Shown piece by piece: positions 34,334 through 45,635 of a stretch of 64,000 nucleotides of DNA; position 1 is the first letter of the stretch; every line of letters starts with the position of its first letter. The stretch covers positions 891,327 through 955,326 of the forward strand of contig KB722737.1 in NCBI GenBank assembly GCA_000349905.1, read 5' to 3'. The position numbers and the translations under genes were made by a program. Under the pieces are notes generated by a model, which was not told the origin of the DNA, ran no database searches, and was given only the letters and a program-made list of their open reading frames with translations. This DNA is from Volvariella volvacea V23. Its lineage: Eukaryota > Basidiomycota > Agaricomycetes > Agaricales > Pluteaceae.

Positions 34334-35038
34334 CTAATCATCAACACTACCCCGTCTGCTCCTGCGCTCTGCCAACCGCTCCCTCATCTCAGCAGCGACC
34401 CTCCTCGTGCCCTCCTTGCCCACCCACCCCCGCCGCGTCAACCAATTGACGATTCTCGGCGTAAACGCCGCCGTCAACCCCACTCTCAGGGGCATGAACA
34501 AAGTCTTGTGCACCGTATAGGCCAGCACAAGCATGGCGTACAGCCCTTCTTGACCATTGCCGCCATGTGCGGCGCCTGATCCATGTGTAACGTCGACCTC
34601 TTCTCTGCCGGGCTCTGATGGCTTTGAATGGAAGATCCCAGTAATGGACTCCTTAACAGTGGCTGTTATCGAGGAGACGTATTCTGCGCCCAGCATGTTG
34701 ATTCCGGCGAACGCCACACCGAAATCCAGAACGGAAAATACGAGGTATACGCCGAGTGCATACCACCCGTATACTTTAATGAGGTGCTTGAGACGTTGTG
34801 AAAGGGTTGCGTTGGGGGGGAGAACGGCTGGTCCGTAGTGGGCTTCGGAGGGAGATGGGCTGCGACGGGCGGAGAAGGTCTGGAAGAGACGCGATCCAGA
34901 CGTTGATATTGAACGAGGTGTCTGTGTCAAGGGGGCATAAGCAGGCCGCATCATTCGAGCAGTGGGCAGAATGGGGGCAGCTGCGCGGGGAAAGACGCCG
35001 CGCAGGATGGGCAGACGAGGCAGCAGCCCACGGAGCAT
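34334..35038 (-). CDS. DUF1279/FAM210-family mitochondrial membrane protein
   Basis: Single exon, 234 codons. The N-terminus is a strong mitochondrial presequence rich in Arg and hydrophobic residues (MLRGLLPRLPILRGVFPRAA). The DUF1279 domain starts at ~residue 83 with LKHLIKVYGWYALGVYLVF, a membrane helix running into SVLDFGVAFAGINMLGAEYV. A Gly/His linker follows, then AYTVHKTLFMPLRVGLTAAF and TPRIVNWLTRRGW. These are the family landmarks (human FAM210A/B, yeast Nat2-like). The molecular role is poorly defined; animal members affect mitochondrial translation or respiration. The C-terminus is basic. Confidence 0.85.
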   Translation of the reverse strand: MLRGLLPRLPILRGVFPRAAAPILPTARMMRPAYAPLTQTPRSISTSGSRLFQTFSARRSPSPSEAHYGPAVLPPNATLSQRLKHLIKVYGWYALGVYLVFSVLDFGVAFAGINMLGAEYVSSITATVKESITGIFHSKPSEPGREEVDVTHGSGAAHGGNGQEGLYAMLVLAYTVHKTLFMPLRVGLTAAFTPRIVNWLTRRGWVGKEGTRRVAAEMRERLAERRSRRGSVDD

Positions 35039-35371
35039 GGTGACCTGTGTGCAGGGGAGGATTGTGGATTGAGACAGGGATTATTCGCTGCAATTTTGGG
35101 CGTTTTCTATGCCAACACCTGAAGTTTTGCTGTCATCAGCCCGGCAGACCACGTGAGCCCTGGATGACTTCCAAAAAAGGAAGGCAGGGTCAAAATTTAT
35201 CGAGGATCGACAAGGCGTCGGACAGCGCCAGTCCTCAGCTCTCCCTTGCTCAGCGGGTGGCACTCGGTTGCTTCCCTTCTCCCAGTACATCGCCCCTCCC
35301 CGTCTTATGCATCCCAGATTCGCCCTTGGAGGCCGCTCTGTTGCTACTGCTCGATAGCGTCATCACTCCCA

Positions 35372-36902
35372 ATGACTGACCAACACCAACCCCCCACTGT
35401 TCACGACAATGACGACAACAGCAATAATCAACACTCTGCGCCCTTTGAAGGCCCAGAGAAGCTACTAGAAATCTGGTTCGCACCCTCGGCACTGGATGTG
35501 CCAGATGCGAATACCTCCATCGATGGCCGTTTCGGTCTTCGAAAAGTAGACAGGACAGTATGGGAGGAAATGCTCAACATCGTGCAATGCAAAGTCCTCA
35601 GCATGGTCCAAGGCGAAGAAATGGACGCCTATCTGCTCAGGTGTGTACAGTACCACTCGTTGGCCCCAGCCGCCCGTATTTCCTTCCGCCTCTGAAAATT
35701 TCCACCTTCTATAATTGTACACCCTCCCTCGTTTTCGTACTGATTTTGATTCCACTGATCACGACGTCACTAACATCACACGACCTCTTCCCCTCACCTC
35801 TCTCACCAGCGAATCCTCCCTCTTCGTCTTCCCCCACCGTCTGATCCTCAAAACCTGCGGAACAACACTCAACCTCCTCGGTCTCCCGCGCATCCTCGAG
35901 ATTGCGGCAGACCATGCCAACCTCCCCACCGTGTACCGCTGCTTCTACTCCCGCAAGTCGTTCATGTTCCCCGAGCGCCAGCTCGGCCCACACCGCGACT
36001 GGAAACAGGAAGTCCAGTTTTTGGACAACATATTCCGGAAGGGTGCAGCTTATACTGTTGGCAAAGTCAACGGCGACCATTGGTTGCTTTATATAACTGG
36101 TCCGGAGTCGGTGGACTCTCCTCGTCCTCCTGACGCTACCATTCGTACGAGTGTTGATGCCAACACCGATACCGCTGCCGCCGCTGCGACCGCTAGAGAC
36201 CTGGGGGACGATACCCCACCGGACTACACCATCGAAATACTGATGAGCGACTTATCAAAGAACGCTCGAGACGCCTTCTTCGCCAGCGCCATGACGGACT
36301 CCACCGAGCCCCTGGACCCCTCCGCGCATGCCCTCACTCTCTCCGAGAAACTGGGCATCCTCAGCATTTTCCCTCCTCGCCTGACCACTTTGGACGCGTA
36401 CTCGTTTACCCCTTGTGGGTACTCGTCCAACGCCCTCATTAAATGGGGTCATGCTCAGGGTCAAACTGACAATGGGGACGAAGAAGCCGATGCCTCTGCT
36501 CAGGGAGGAGAGGGATACTATACCATCCACGTGACACCAGAGGAAGGCTGGTCGTACGCCAGTTTTGAGTGCAACGTCCCCCTTCACGTTACTTCACCCG
36601 GCACTCCTGCTGCCAACTCGGGGGATGTCATGCCGGACTTGGAGACTCTCGTTCGACGCGTGGTGGACATCTTCCAGCCTGGGAGGCTATCGCTTACTTT
36701 GTTCATCTCCAGCAAGGATAACGAATCTAGTGAGAATGAACAAGGGGAGAATGCGATTGAGATGGCGCAGAGGGCGTTTAGGACTGCGCTTACTGGGAAG
36801 AGGAAGGGGGGGAGGGTGTATAGGAAGACGGATAAGATCAACTATGAGTTTGAAGGATATGATTTGGCGTTTGCTAGTTTCGAGCTGGTAACTGCTGAGT
36901 AG
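35372..36902 (+). CDS. SPE2: S-adenosylmethionine decarboxylase proenzyme
   Basis: Makes decarboxylated SAM, the aminopropyl donor for spermidine and spermine. Two exons, 35372-35640 and 35810-36902, join to 453 codons. EGPEKLLEIWF starts the domain. The self-cleavage site is YLLSESSLFVFP: cleavage at the Glu-Ser bond creates the pyruvoyl cofactor from the Ser after Glu. KTCGTT carries the catalytic Cys, and YSFTPCGYSSN and YTIHVTPE are further conserved blocks. The intron (169 nt) interrupts the Ser codon just before the Glu of the cleavage site. Two Ala/Asp-rich inserts (around 36130-36210 and 36460-36510) make it longer than the yeast enzyme. Confidence 0.95.
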
Positions 36903-36960
36903 AGGGGTGCTCGACGCCCTGATCTTAAAGTGAACTAAACAAGTGTTGTCTTGCTTGCTT

Positions 36961-36980
36961 GTCCTGTCCTGTCCTGTCCT
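36961..36980 (+). repeat. (GTCCT)4 microsatellite
   Basis: Four perfect copies of GTCCT, 60 bases after the SAM decarboxylase stop, probably in its 3' UTR. Confidence 0.85.
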
Positions 36981-37222
36981 GTATCTCTAATTGTGCTCAT
37001 AGTACCTAGAAAATTCATACGCCTACGCTTTCACCTACATAATCGAGCCGATTTGAGTGCTGACCTAGGTACGCCAGCCGAAGGAAAACTAGCCAAATTG
37101 GGAAATCTGCGAAAGACCCTGATCACCGTTACACGACGCGACCCTCTCCCCGAGTTGGCGTGCCTTGCTTTTGTTTGCAACCACCATGTCCACACCTACA
37201 CCAGGCAGACCTTGAATTCACC

Positions 37223-39716
37223 ATGAGCGACGAAATCGGCAATCAAGATCAAGTATAGCGCTTCGATGCCGCCATAATTTCCAGGATGCCCTCCCCCAAG
37301 CAACCAACCAAGGAATGAATTCAGAGGAAGGATATCAGCTTTCGGACAACTATGATTGCGACATAGACGCACCATCCATCAAAGACGCGCTCAGCGCTGC
37401 TCAACGGGCTCTCTCGATCCTATCCTTCTCTCGCCGCCGAGTCTATGACAGCTACCCACGAACCTTCCGCCTGGCCTAGCAAACGGCCAGAGACATCGTA
37501 CTTCGAACCGCTGGCGAACTTCCTGAACGAATGTGTCAAAGTAGGGACCACCGCTCTCGCAGGGCATCTTCCCTCAAAGCGGTGGTACAACGATCTCAAG
37601 TTCGTCGTCTACGATACACCTCTGATTGACGGGGTTGGGGCCGCCAGTTCTCCTAAGCCGGGCCTTTTGCGGGTGGGAATGGTGTTAAAAAGGACGGACG
37701 CTTATACTGGAGCCCCCCGAACGAACACGCGGGCCTTCGGGTGCAGTTACCGATAGAGGTTAAGGGTCAGATTGTCGACTTGCTGGCACACGCTGCGACA
37801 CACGCTCGATGTCTCTTTGGTGCCCAACCTTCTCGCACCTTTGCGTTGGTCCTGGCTTTTGATCACGAGAAAAGTGAGCTCATGTTCCTCATCTTCCACC
37901 GAGGAGGATTGACGTCTTCCCACCCGCTCGACATCCAAAGTAGAGAAGGCCGGGAGGACGCGCTTCTCCTGATCGTGACTCTGCTGTTGGGGTCGACGCC
38001 TCGGCATGCCGGGTTGGTTTCTGCCTGCAACGATTTCACGTATCTCATCCCCAGTCCTTTGGGCGCGGAGAAGTACTTTGTTGGTACTGTGAGGGAGGTG
38101 CTGTATGATTCATTGTGTGTACGTGGTCGTGGAACGAGAGTCTGCCGTTCGTCATGCGGTTTCGAGGAAGCGAACGCAAAACCCGAAAGTAAAAGCAAGA
38201 CCGAAAGCACAAGCGAAAGGAATAGCAAAAGTGCCAAGGTTGAGTTGGGTGAGGGCGAATCCAGCAAAGGAGAGGAGAAACATAATGGGACGGAAAGCAG
38301 TGAGTATCTTATCGGTTCACTTCAACAGAAAGCTGACTCGCACCAGTTTCCCTCTTCCCCCGCTCGATTACACATTCACTGGAATACGGTAAACCGAATC
38401 GCTTTTCATCCTCGAAACTCTCGAGCCTCAAATCAGGTCAGGAAATCGTTATCAAGTCCTCTTGGCAGGTAACAGCAGCAAAGATATCGAACAGGACATG
38501 TACCTAGCCGCCGACGGGCTCTTTGGTACTCCAAAGGTTCTTCTTTCGTATCAGGGGAGGCATCCAACCGGCGAACCCATCTTGAACCACCTCTTCTTAG
38601 CTGTCAAGAAATTAAGCACGCTCACTGGCCAATTTTCGATCAACCGGGTGAAAAGCATCCAGCACCAGAAGTTCGAACCCTGTGCTACTCTGTATTTTTA
38701 CTCGTTGGCAACTCTGTGAGGCACTCCTCCATGCGTTGTTGGGTATGCTTGGTCCAATGCGTTTATCTCTCACACTAACGCGCCACTCTGCAGGGTGGTT
38801 ATCCTTCTACCAAGTTGGCTACATTCACCGAGACATAAGTATTGGGAATGTACTAATGATTAATGGAGATGAGGAAATGAAGAGCTTTGCTATTTCTGAT
38901 GCATTCCTTCGAAAGGCCATTTCGGCACTCAGCACAACCACATCGAAGGTGCAGGAATAGAATCGTTATCGCTCCAGGACCATTCTGCGAATTTATCTGG
39001 GCCTCCATCGACCATACTCGAATACGCAGGAAAGGTCCAAGAGCTGGTTGACAAGCTTGGCATTTCGGCCAAGTGCAAAAGCATTTGTAACAGATGGTGA
39101 TATGGCTGCACTCTGGGAGACCTATTTCGACGACGAGCACATTGATCAGGTTCGATCCGTGAGTCGACTATTGACGGCTTTTTTGCTCAGACATTGTCTG
39201 ACGACATATTTAGGGCACTCCAGAGTTCATGTCAGAGAACTTACAGTACACTATAGCCTTACATCGGCCTTACTTGCAGTCTCCTTTGGACGACCTGCAT
39301 TCATTCTTCTGGGTCGGCGTGTGGTCTGTCCTGTTCAACGCCAAGAACAGTTTGCAGAGATCCGAGGACGAGCGGATCTGGCAAAAAGAGCTCGAGTCCG
39401 CAGAAAGAAATTCTAAAGTCGTGATCGCAACCGAATTGGAGGAGGTTACAATAGGTTACAATCCGGCGGAATGTGCCCTGGAGTCCTATCACTTGGCAGA
39501 TGACACCACTTTTAGGCTGACTGGCGGATAGCGCTCAAGAAGCTAACAAGGTCTTGGGAGACTGAGGTGACCAATCGACCATCGACTCGGGGTGTTCGTC
39601 AGCGCGACTTTTACCTTTTCCAATTTCACGCATTTGCCCTGCGTGGTGTGGCGGACTTTTTGGAGATTGCTCACAAGCACCAGGAAACTTTGATTAATTA
39701 TGACGACTTTAGTTAA
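37223..39716 (+). pseudogene. FunK1-type fungal protein kinase, decayed
   Basis: FunK1 kinases are a large, poorly understood Agaricomycete family. Pieces seen in order: YFEPLANFLNECVKVG and DTPLIDGV..KPGLL (37500-37670); LYWSPPNEHAGLRVQLPIEV (37705-37760); MFLIFHRGGLTSSHPLD and CNDFTYLIP (37880-38050); VRGRGTRV; EIVIKSSWQ (kinase Lys strand, ~38440-38466); IEQDMYLAADGLFGTPKVL; HPAPEVRTLCYSVFLLVGNS (~38655-38710); and, after an intron, GYIHRDISIGNVL with the catalytic HRD (~38818-38860). Then come GTPEFMSE, QSPLDDLHSFFW and a final block ending at 39716. Unspliceable frame changes occur near 37660-37700, 38466-38480, 38600-38660 and 39070-39090. No clear DFG-like motif follows HRD. Start and exons cannot be fixed. 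Confidence 0.65.
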
Positions 39717-41548
39717 GCTATCCCATCTGTATCTGTACACCAATATCAGCTTGCACGACATTTGAGTTATATCTTCATAAATCTCCTGCGACGAATCTTT
39801 CGGTGCTTAAGGGCCAAGTGTAGTCGCTATTAGGAAATGCGATAACAACTACTGGATACCGACCCTGGTAAACCCTGATGTCGTCGATCATCACTCTGGA
39901 GCCGTGCCACGAGCGGAGGTCCCTTCCGCATCTCCAAACCAGAGTTGTGTAGTTAGACGGTCTGAAGGAAGGATATAGTGGATTTTGTTTTTGGCGTTTG
40001 TGAAGGATAGTATGGGTGAGATTAGGGATGGAACCTTGAAAGTCGTCAATACCCAGCAGTCTTACCGGACGGCGCGACAACGAATGGAAATCAAATTGAG
40101 AGAGGCGATGTGACTACTGTGCATGGGGGTCCTTGAACATCGTAAAGCGCAGTCTGAGCGCCAATGGAGGATATGCTCCGTTTATGAAGGGGTATTTTGG
40201 TTATGGCATTCATAGCATGGTACATCTGCTGGTCGGAGACCCCCCTTGCGTTGTATTTGTTTTTGGCATGAGAGATTTCGAGGAAACAGCCTCAATCAGC
40301 ATGAGCAGAGATGACGATTGCTTGAACTCACAGACGATCCCGTGTATGCCTCTGGGCAATTTCGAAATGTAACAGGTCCCAACCCAGCGGCCACAACGCG
40401 CTCTGGGTCAGTAACATAGAGTTTGAATACCTGGAAAATCCGTCCTTCCACGCTTTTGCCTGCATAGCTGAGCCGATTTGCCATCCGAATCGGCCGCGGC
40501 TGAGCCCGAGCTCTCTTCAACGTTCACTCGCACCGGCATTCATTGATATTCCACACCCCTCGGGCTCGGGAAAGCTGGTTTACCATGTAGCAATCGGCCT
40601 GTCATCTACAGCACTCCCCCGTCATCGATGCCAGCAAAACTGCCACAAAAAATGTCACCCCCCGGCATCCTCGAATTTATGCTCTACAAATTCTGAAGCT
40701 TTTCCAGGCTCTCAATATGATACGAACACCCCTGGGACACACAGAGCTTGTTTTTTCTCGCTTCCCTGATGAGGGCGTTCAACTTGCCTACACAGCAGCC
40801 CATAGCAGTTAAGCTTTGAGAGTTTGCTACTATTTATCATTGTTTGGGTGTCAGAAAACTGTCCCTCCCTTTTTTTCGCGGGTTTTTGCGTGTGTCCGTG
40901 TCGGAAAGCCTGTAGAGATGGGGCAGTGGGCAGTGGGCGGCGGGCTCTTTCTTCCCCTTTATTGAGCAAGAGGATGGTGAATATGGGGTTAGATATGAAG
41001 TTTATTTGAGTTTTCTAGCCATGTGTCTTCGTGCAAGTCTCCATGTGTACGCTCTTGGTTATGAGTACGTACAGTACATGATGTTGTGTGCCTCGGCCTG
41101 TGATTCGGTGCTTTTCATGAGAAAGCTTCGTCTGGGTGATTTAAGCAGCAGATGTCCATTTGAGGAAAGAAACCTCACAAAAAGCGTTCGGTGCTTGGGT
41201 CCTAGTAGTATCAATGGACAATCACGAATTCTTCTATGTCTTATGGTAGAGGTAGAGACACGCAACTCCATCGAAAAAGGATATAAACGCAACTATTAAT
41301 CGTCCAAAAAGTTCCACTTCACCAGAGAAGAACGGAGGGACGCTATAGAGAGAGAGGAAGAAAAAAAAAGCGGAGGAAAGCTGATATGCATGTGGTAGGT
41401 TATAGAACAAGAAATCAAATGAGGGAAGTGTCAAAACGTCAATCGAATGAACGGAGTATGAAAAAGTGAAAAGTCCATGAGACCAGGTCTCCTTTGCACA
41501 ATCATCATGCCATCTCCGGATCCTAATCTCTGGCCTTCCTCAGGCTTT
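39717..41548. other. intergenic region (1.8 kb)
   Basis: No supported gene. A 101-codon minus-strand open frame at 39775-40080 has no recognised motif and no splice partners. The remainder is low in coding signal. Confidence 0.5.
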
Positions 41549-43298
41549 TCACGCTCCTCGATCGTACTGACTCGACTCTTGCTTGGCCCGCAAGTTGCAC
41601 AAAGGACAGAGACGAACATACATCTCTATCATCGGCCAAGTAATGGAGGCCTATAAAAATCCCGAAGAAAGATTACAAAAGATGGAGGGAAAAAAGAAAG
41701 ACGTCATAGGTCAGTCTATCGTTCTTTCAACACCAAACAAGGAAATGAACAGGGATGGACAGGGACGATGATGTGATTGGATGGAATAAAATGAAAGAAA
41801 GAAAAGGAACAGCACGTACGATTCCCATTTTTCTCACCTCTGCCGACATTGCAAAGGATGAAGAATGGTGTCGATGAGCGTAAGTGAGTATATCGTAAAT
41901 TTGAGGTCGAACGGGTAGGCGTTCGAATGCTGTAAGTGGATCAATTGTACCTGTTTCTCCCTCGCTTTGCTGTTGTTGAGAAGGTTGGGCCGTTCCGTTT
42001 GATTGGGCAGGATCGTCAATCCGATTGCAATATGCTGCAAGGAGCTTAGCCTCTTCAGCTGGGTTGGCACTGAAGGCTTGATCCCGTGGCACGATGATCA
42101 AGTGTTGCTTATTGGAGCCAGATCGGAGGTGATGATGAGTAGCCCATGCCTTGATTCGCTCAGATAAATCAGGGGCATCTCCCTTTCCATTGTTGGAGAG
42201 ATACTGAGCTAATGAAGCATAAGTGTCAGGAGTAAGGCATGAAATTTCCCGCAAGTCTTGCATGAGTCCATCGATGAAGGATGAAAGAGCATCGTTAAAG
42301 GCTGTCCGACTCGGAACTTCTACCGAAGTCGTTAGTCTCAAGCGCTGAACGACGTTATCCGGTAAAGGGGCGAAAGAGGCTTGGCTCCATGGCTCAATGT
42401 GCGAGGCACTAAGGACAACCCCCTGATCCGGATCGAACGTAGCCGGAAGGAACGTTCCAATGGGTTTGGGGGAATGGGATGGCTTGGGTGCCAATAGGGG
42501 AAGTGACGGTCTATACGATGCTTTTCGTTCTCTTGAAGTCTCTGCTGGATAACGAGCGGAACGAGAAGAGGCGTAATGCAAGTCGTCACCATCACCTGGA
42601 CTCTCTCCTGTGCCAGGAGGAGAATACGTATGTGACCTGCGAGTTCCGGGAGGTGCCGAAGCGCTTGCTATGTTATGACCATAAAACGTATGGCCATTCG
42701 CGGCATCATTCAATGGTTTGGTATCCATTGGGTCTGGCATATACGCCGCAGGCTCCCCCCTTTGTTGTCGATCGGGCTCCGGAGGCGTATCGCGTGACAC
42801 TTTGGGACGCTTTTTGGGAGTATAATTGCAAGTTGTGGCCTTTTCCTCACTGCAATGGTTGCATATTGGAAGATTCCTGTCGCACTGAGTTTTGAATCAC
42901 TGAGTATGAATAACGAGAATGCCAAGAGAAAAAATGAACAAACTTTAAGATTGCGTGACCGACAACGATCGCATCTAGGAATGCCACGATGAGCTGGTGT
43001 TGGGAGAGGCGTGTATTTGCACTCCCTGTCGGGCGCCCATGCACAATGGTTGCAAGCTGGTAGAACTCTATCGCACTTTTGGGTCATCAGTAAGGCAACA
43101 AAATGAGGGAGGGTGTACGGCAAAGACGCTAACTTTGAGATTATTAATACGACAATGATCACATCTGGGCTTCCCCCTTCTCCCTATCCAAAGAGACTGC
43201 CGTGCCATATACACTTTAGGATTAGGAATTCGGATGGTGAGCTGTGAATCATCTTGTTGTTCTCCAATAGAATCAGTGTCGTTCGGTGAATCGGCCAT
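41549..43298 (-). CDS. putative regulator with two tandem Zn2Cys6 fingers and an HHCC segment
   Basis: Exons 43134-43298, 42944-43075, 41820-42884 and 41549-41650 join to 487 codons. Two fungal-type Zn(II)2Cys6 clusters follow each other: CDHCRINNLK|CDRVLPACNHC with a final C in DREC, then CDRCRSRNLK|CDRNLPICNHC with a final C in ATTC. The bar marks an intron at the identical position in each. The middle (residues ~105-230) is disordered Pro/Ser-rich. A helical region follows (SRTAFNDALSSFIDGLMQDL, LSERIKAWATHHHL). The C-terminus, YAHRHHSS...EVRKMGI|ASITWPMIEMYVRLCPLC, has the spacing of the zinc-binding H2C2 module of retroelement integrases. DNA binding is likely; targets are unknown. The last exon could extend by a further splice. 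Confidence 0.8.
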
Positions 43299-44445
43299 TG
43301 TGGTAGTGTGTATGTGTCGCTGAAACAGGGAATGATATGGGCACTTTTCAATGCAGAAAAGAGTTGTTGGGGACGAAGTGTGGCTTTGTGGGTATACAGG
43401 GGGGATTAAGGGCTCAATATGGGTTGAGACTCGTAGAAAAGCTGACAGTTGAGGGTGCAATACAAACCTGTGGATTGTTACCTGTAGCCTCACGATATTG
43501 TCCTTGTAACGCAAAGATCAATAACTCGGGCACGATTTGGGCACGCAACAGTGACGTACCGGGCTATTCCTCGCAGCGAAGCGTTGGTCTGGTGAAAGGA
43601 TGTTCGTGGGGCAACGAACGACGAACCTAGTGTGACGGTGGTGTGACTGCGTTACGGTTTGGAGAACTGGCTGAGCCTGCCACCACAACGGGGCGCACGG
43701 CGCGATAAGTCCTGAAGCGGTAACTTTACAAAACAACTCTGTTTTCTCGGAACGACCCCTGAACAGAGTCCCTTTCAGTCAACTCGGAGTCGCTTCGATG
43801 CCCATCAGTCATCTCTTGCTCTGGATAGACCAGCTTTTTCCGTATGTGAATGCAGCAATTTTCGGGCGCAACAATGGAACAATGTCTACTGCTTTCTTGA
43901 CTGATTGTGTGCCAATTGGTGACAATGACGTTAATTCGCCCCTTCCGCTCGACGATAACAACATTCCTAGTCAAGGCTATCCCCGTATCCATACCAAATA
44001 TGGGTAACGTGGTTGTACAACCATCGGGAGCCAAACTGCCCGCCCTCAACTTAGATCCGCGATCATCCATTTCTGGATACACTACCCACAAACTCAGTAC
44101 AGCTCCATAGCTTGTTGAGCTTCAATCCTCAGTCTTTGCCTGCAGAAGGCCGGCCACGCGCTAGCTTCTCATGCTATTGACAGGTGTCCTCGAAGGAGGG
44201 AATGGCCTTCTCACGCTGTGGTTCTTTCGGTATGTCTGGTGCGGTGTCTCCTCCGTCCAACTGCACTGATTGAGCACGTTCGTCGTGCAACTATCATCGT
44301 AGTATTACTTCTGCTTCGGTCGTTGCTACCTCCTCGCTGCTTCGTATTTTATCACATGAGCAGACCATACGATGCGGTCCCAGGACTTGAACTATCTTTG
44401 AAGTGCAGAGGCACCTGCAACAAGGCATTCTAGGACTCCATCACG
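43299..44445. other. intergenic, divergent promoter region
   Basis: About 1.15 kb between two divergent genes. Short open frames only, none recognised. Confidence 0.5.
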
Positions 44446-44453
44446 TATAAATA
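44446..44453 (+). promoter_or_regulatory. TATA box (TATAAATA) of the secreted-protein gene
   Basis: A perfect TATAAATA 56 bases before the ATG at 44502. It would place transcription start near or after the alternative ATG at 44472, which favours 44502 as the start codon. Confidence 0.6.
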
Positions 44454-44501
44454 GGAGGCCAGGGAGCGTATATGGGTCCCACAACCTCTCTTGCAGCAAT
44501 G

Positions 44502-45635
44502 TTCGTTTTTGTGGCATGCTCGTTGCTGGCGATTCAGGCCGTCTATGCTGCTGACCTTCGATTGGCACGATCCACCGTCCCCTTCGTTGATCCAAGGATT
44601 AACGGAGGCTCTCTGCTTGACAATGGTCTGTTCAAATCCCCCAACTTTGTCGAATCCTTGTTGACGACGGATATAGCCGGCAGCGGCGGTGGGGAACCAT
44701 TGAATGTTCGTTGTGCAACTAGACCCATGGATGCTCTTCTCACTCTTTTAACATAGGTTATCATTTCGGCTCTCAGCTCTCCAGTTGTACTCACCGACAG
44801 TGGCATTGTGAACTATGCCAGGGCCATCGGGTTGTAAGCCTACTCTTTCTGACTTCCCAACCATACCTGACGTAATCTCGACAGTTCAACAGAATGCCTC
44901 GGAATCCACCTAGGCGATCCTCAATCAGCCAATTTAGGCGACGGCCATGGATTCGTTAACCAAACCGTACACTTTCCAATCACGTAGACTCTCGCAATTT
45001 CTAATGCTCCTCTCTTCATTCAGATCGAACTCCGTCAAGATTTCGGCGACGCCAATACAGGCACCTGCCTCGAAAGTCTGATAGGGGGCAATCACTTCCG
45101 GTGAGCCATTTGTTCCATCACCTTCCCTTGGCCGCGTCATAAGCGGCATGTATCAGCGTATACCGACAGAACGGGCCCTTGGCCAACACGGGTGCTTTGT
45201 TCCTTGCGTAAGTATGTTCTCCCGCCCTCTCCACTCCAACTAATGTCCCCACTCCCGCGCTTTTAGGGTTTCTCAAGAGCAGAGCGCAGCACAAAATCAC
45301 AACATCGTACCGAATGGTTATAATATCGGTAAGTCACGGGAGCCCTTACGAAATAGCCCTTTCGTCATTGTCTCTCTTGGTGCAGGGCGCAACAACCTCG
45401 TGAGCGGCGCTGTCGGTACGAAGAGCTTCGGAGGGGTTACATATACCACAACGGCGCAAAACGTGACTGGGCTATTACCATCCGGTGCTGTGGGGTAAGT
45501 TCTTCTCAGGAGTTAATAATGACCCTTGGTGTTGCTGATAAATCATGTAATATTACACCTACTTTTTCATGCAGTATTAATCATGGTATTGCACAAGATG
45601 GCATTGTGACGTTGCTCACTGTAACGATCAACTAA
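44502..45635 (+). CDS. small secreted protein of unknown function
   Basis: Eight exons, 44502-44705, 44757-44833, 44885-44966, 45024-45100, 45157-45207, 45267-45328, 45386-45494 and 45575-45635, give 240 codons. A clear signal peptide (MFVFVACSLLAIQAVYA) ends before ADLRLARS. The mature chain is Gly/Asn/Thr-rich with no membrane segment: LNVIISALSSPVVLTDSG, TECLGIHLGDPQSANLGDG, GTCLESLIGGNHFR, VYRQNGPLANTGALFLA, HNIVPNGYNIGRNNLV and INHGIAQDGIVTLLTV. Two Cys are retained (in TECLG and GTCLE), possibly a disulfide. N-glycosylation sequons are present (e.g. NQT, NVT). I think it belongs to a secreted family common in Agaricomycetes, but I know no function. The strong TATA box suggests regulated or high expression. 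Confidence 0.8.

Noticed and set aside
39775..40080. 101-codon minus-strand open frame
   Set aside because: No recognised motif, no neighbours to splice to, and no promoter-like context.
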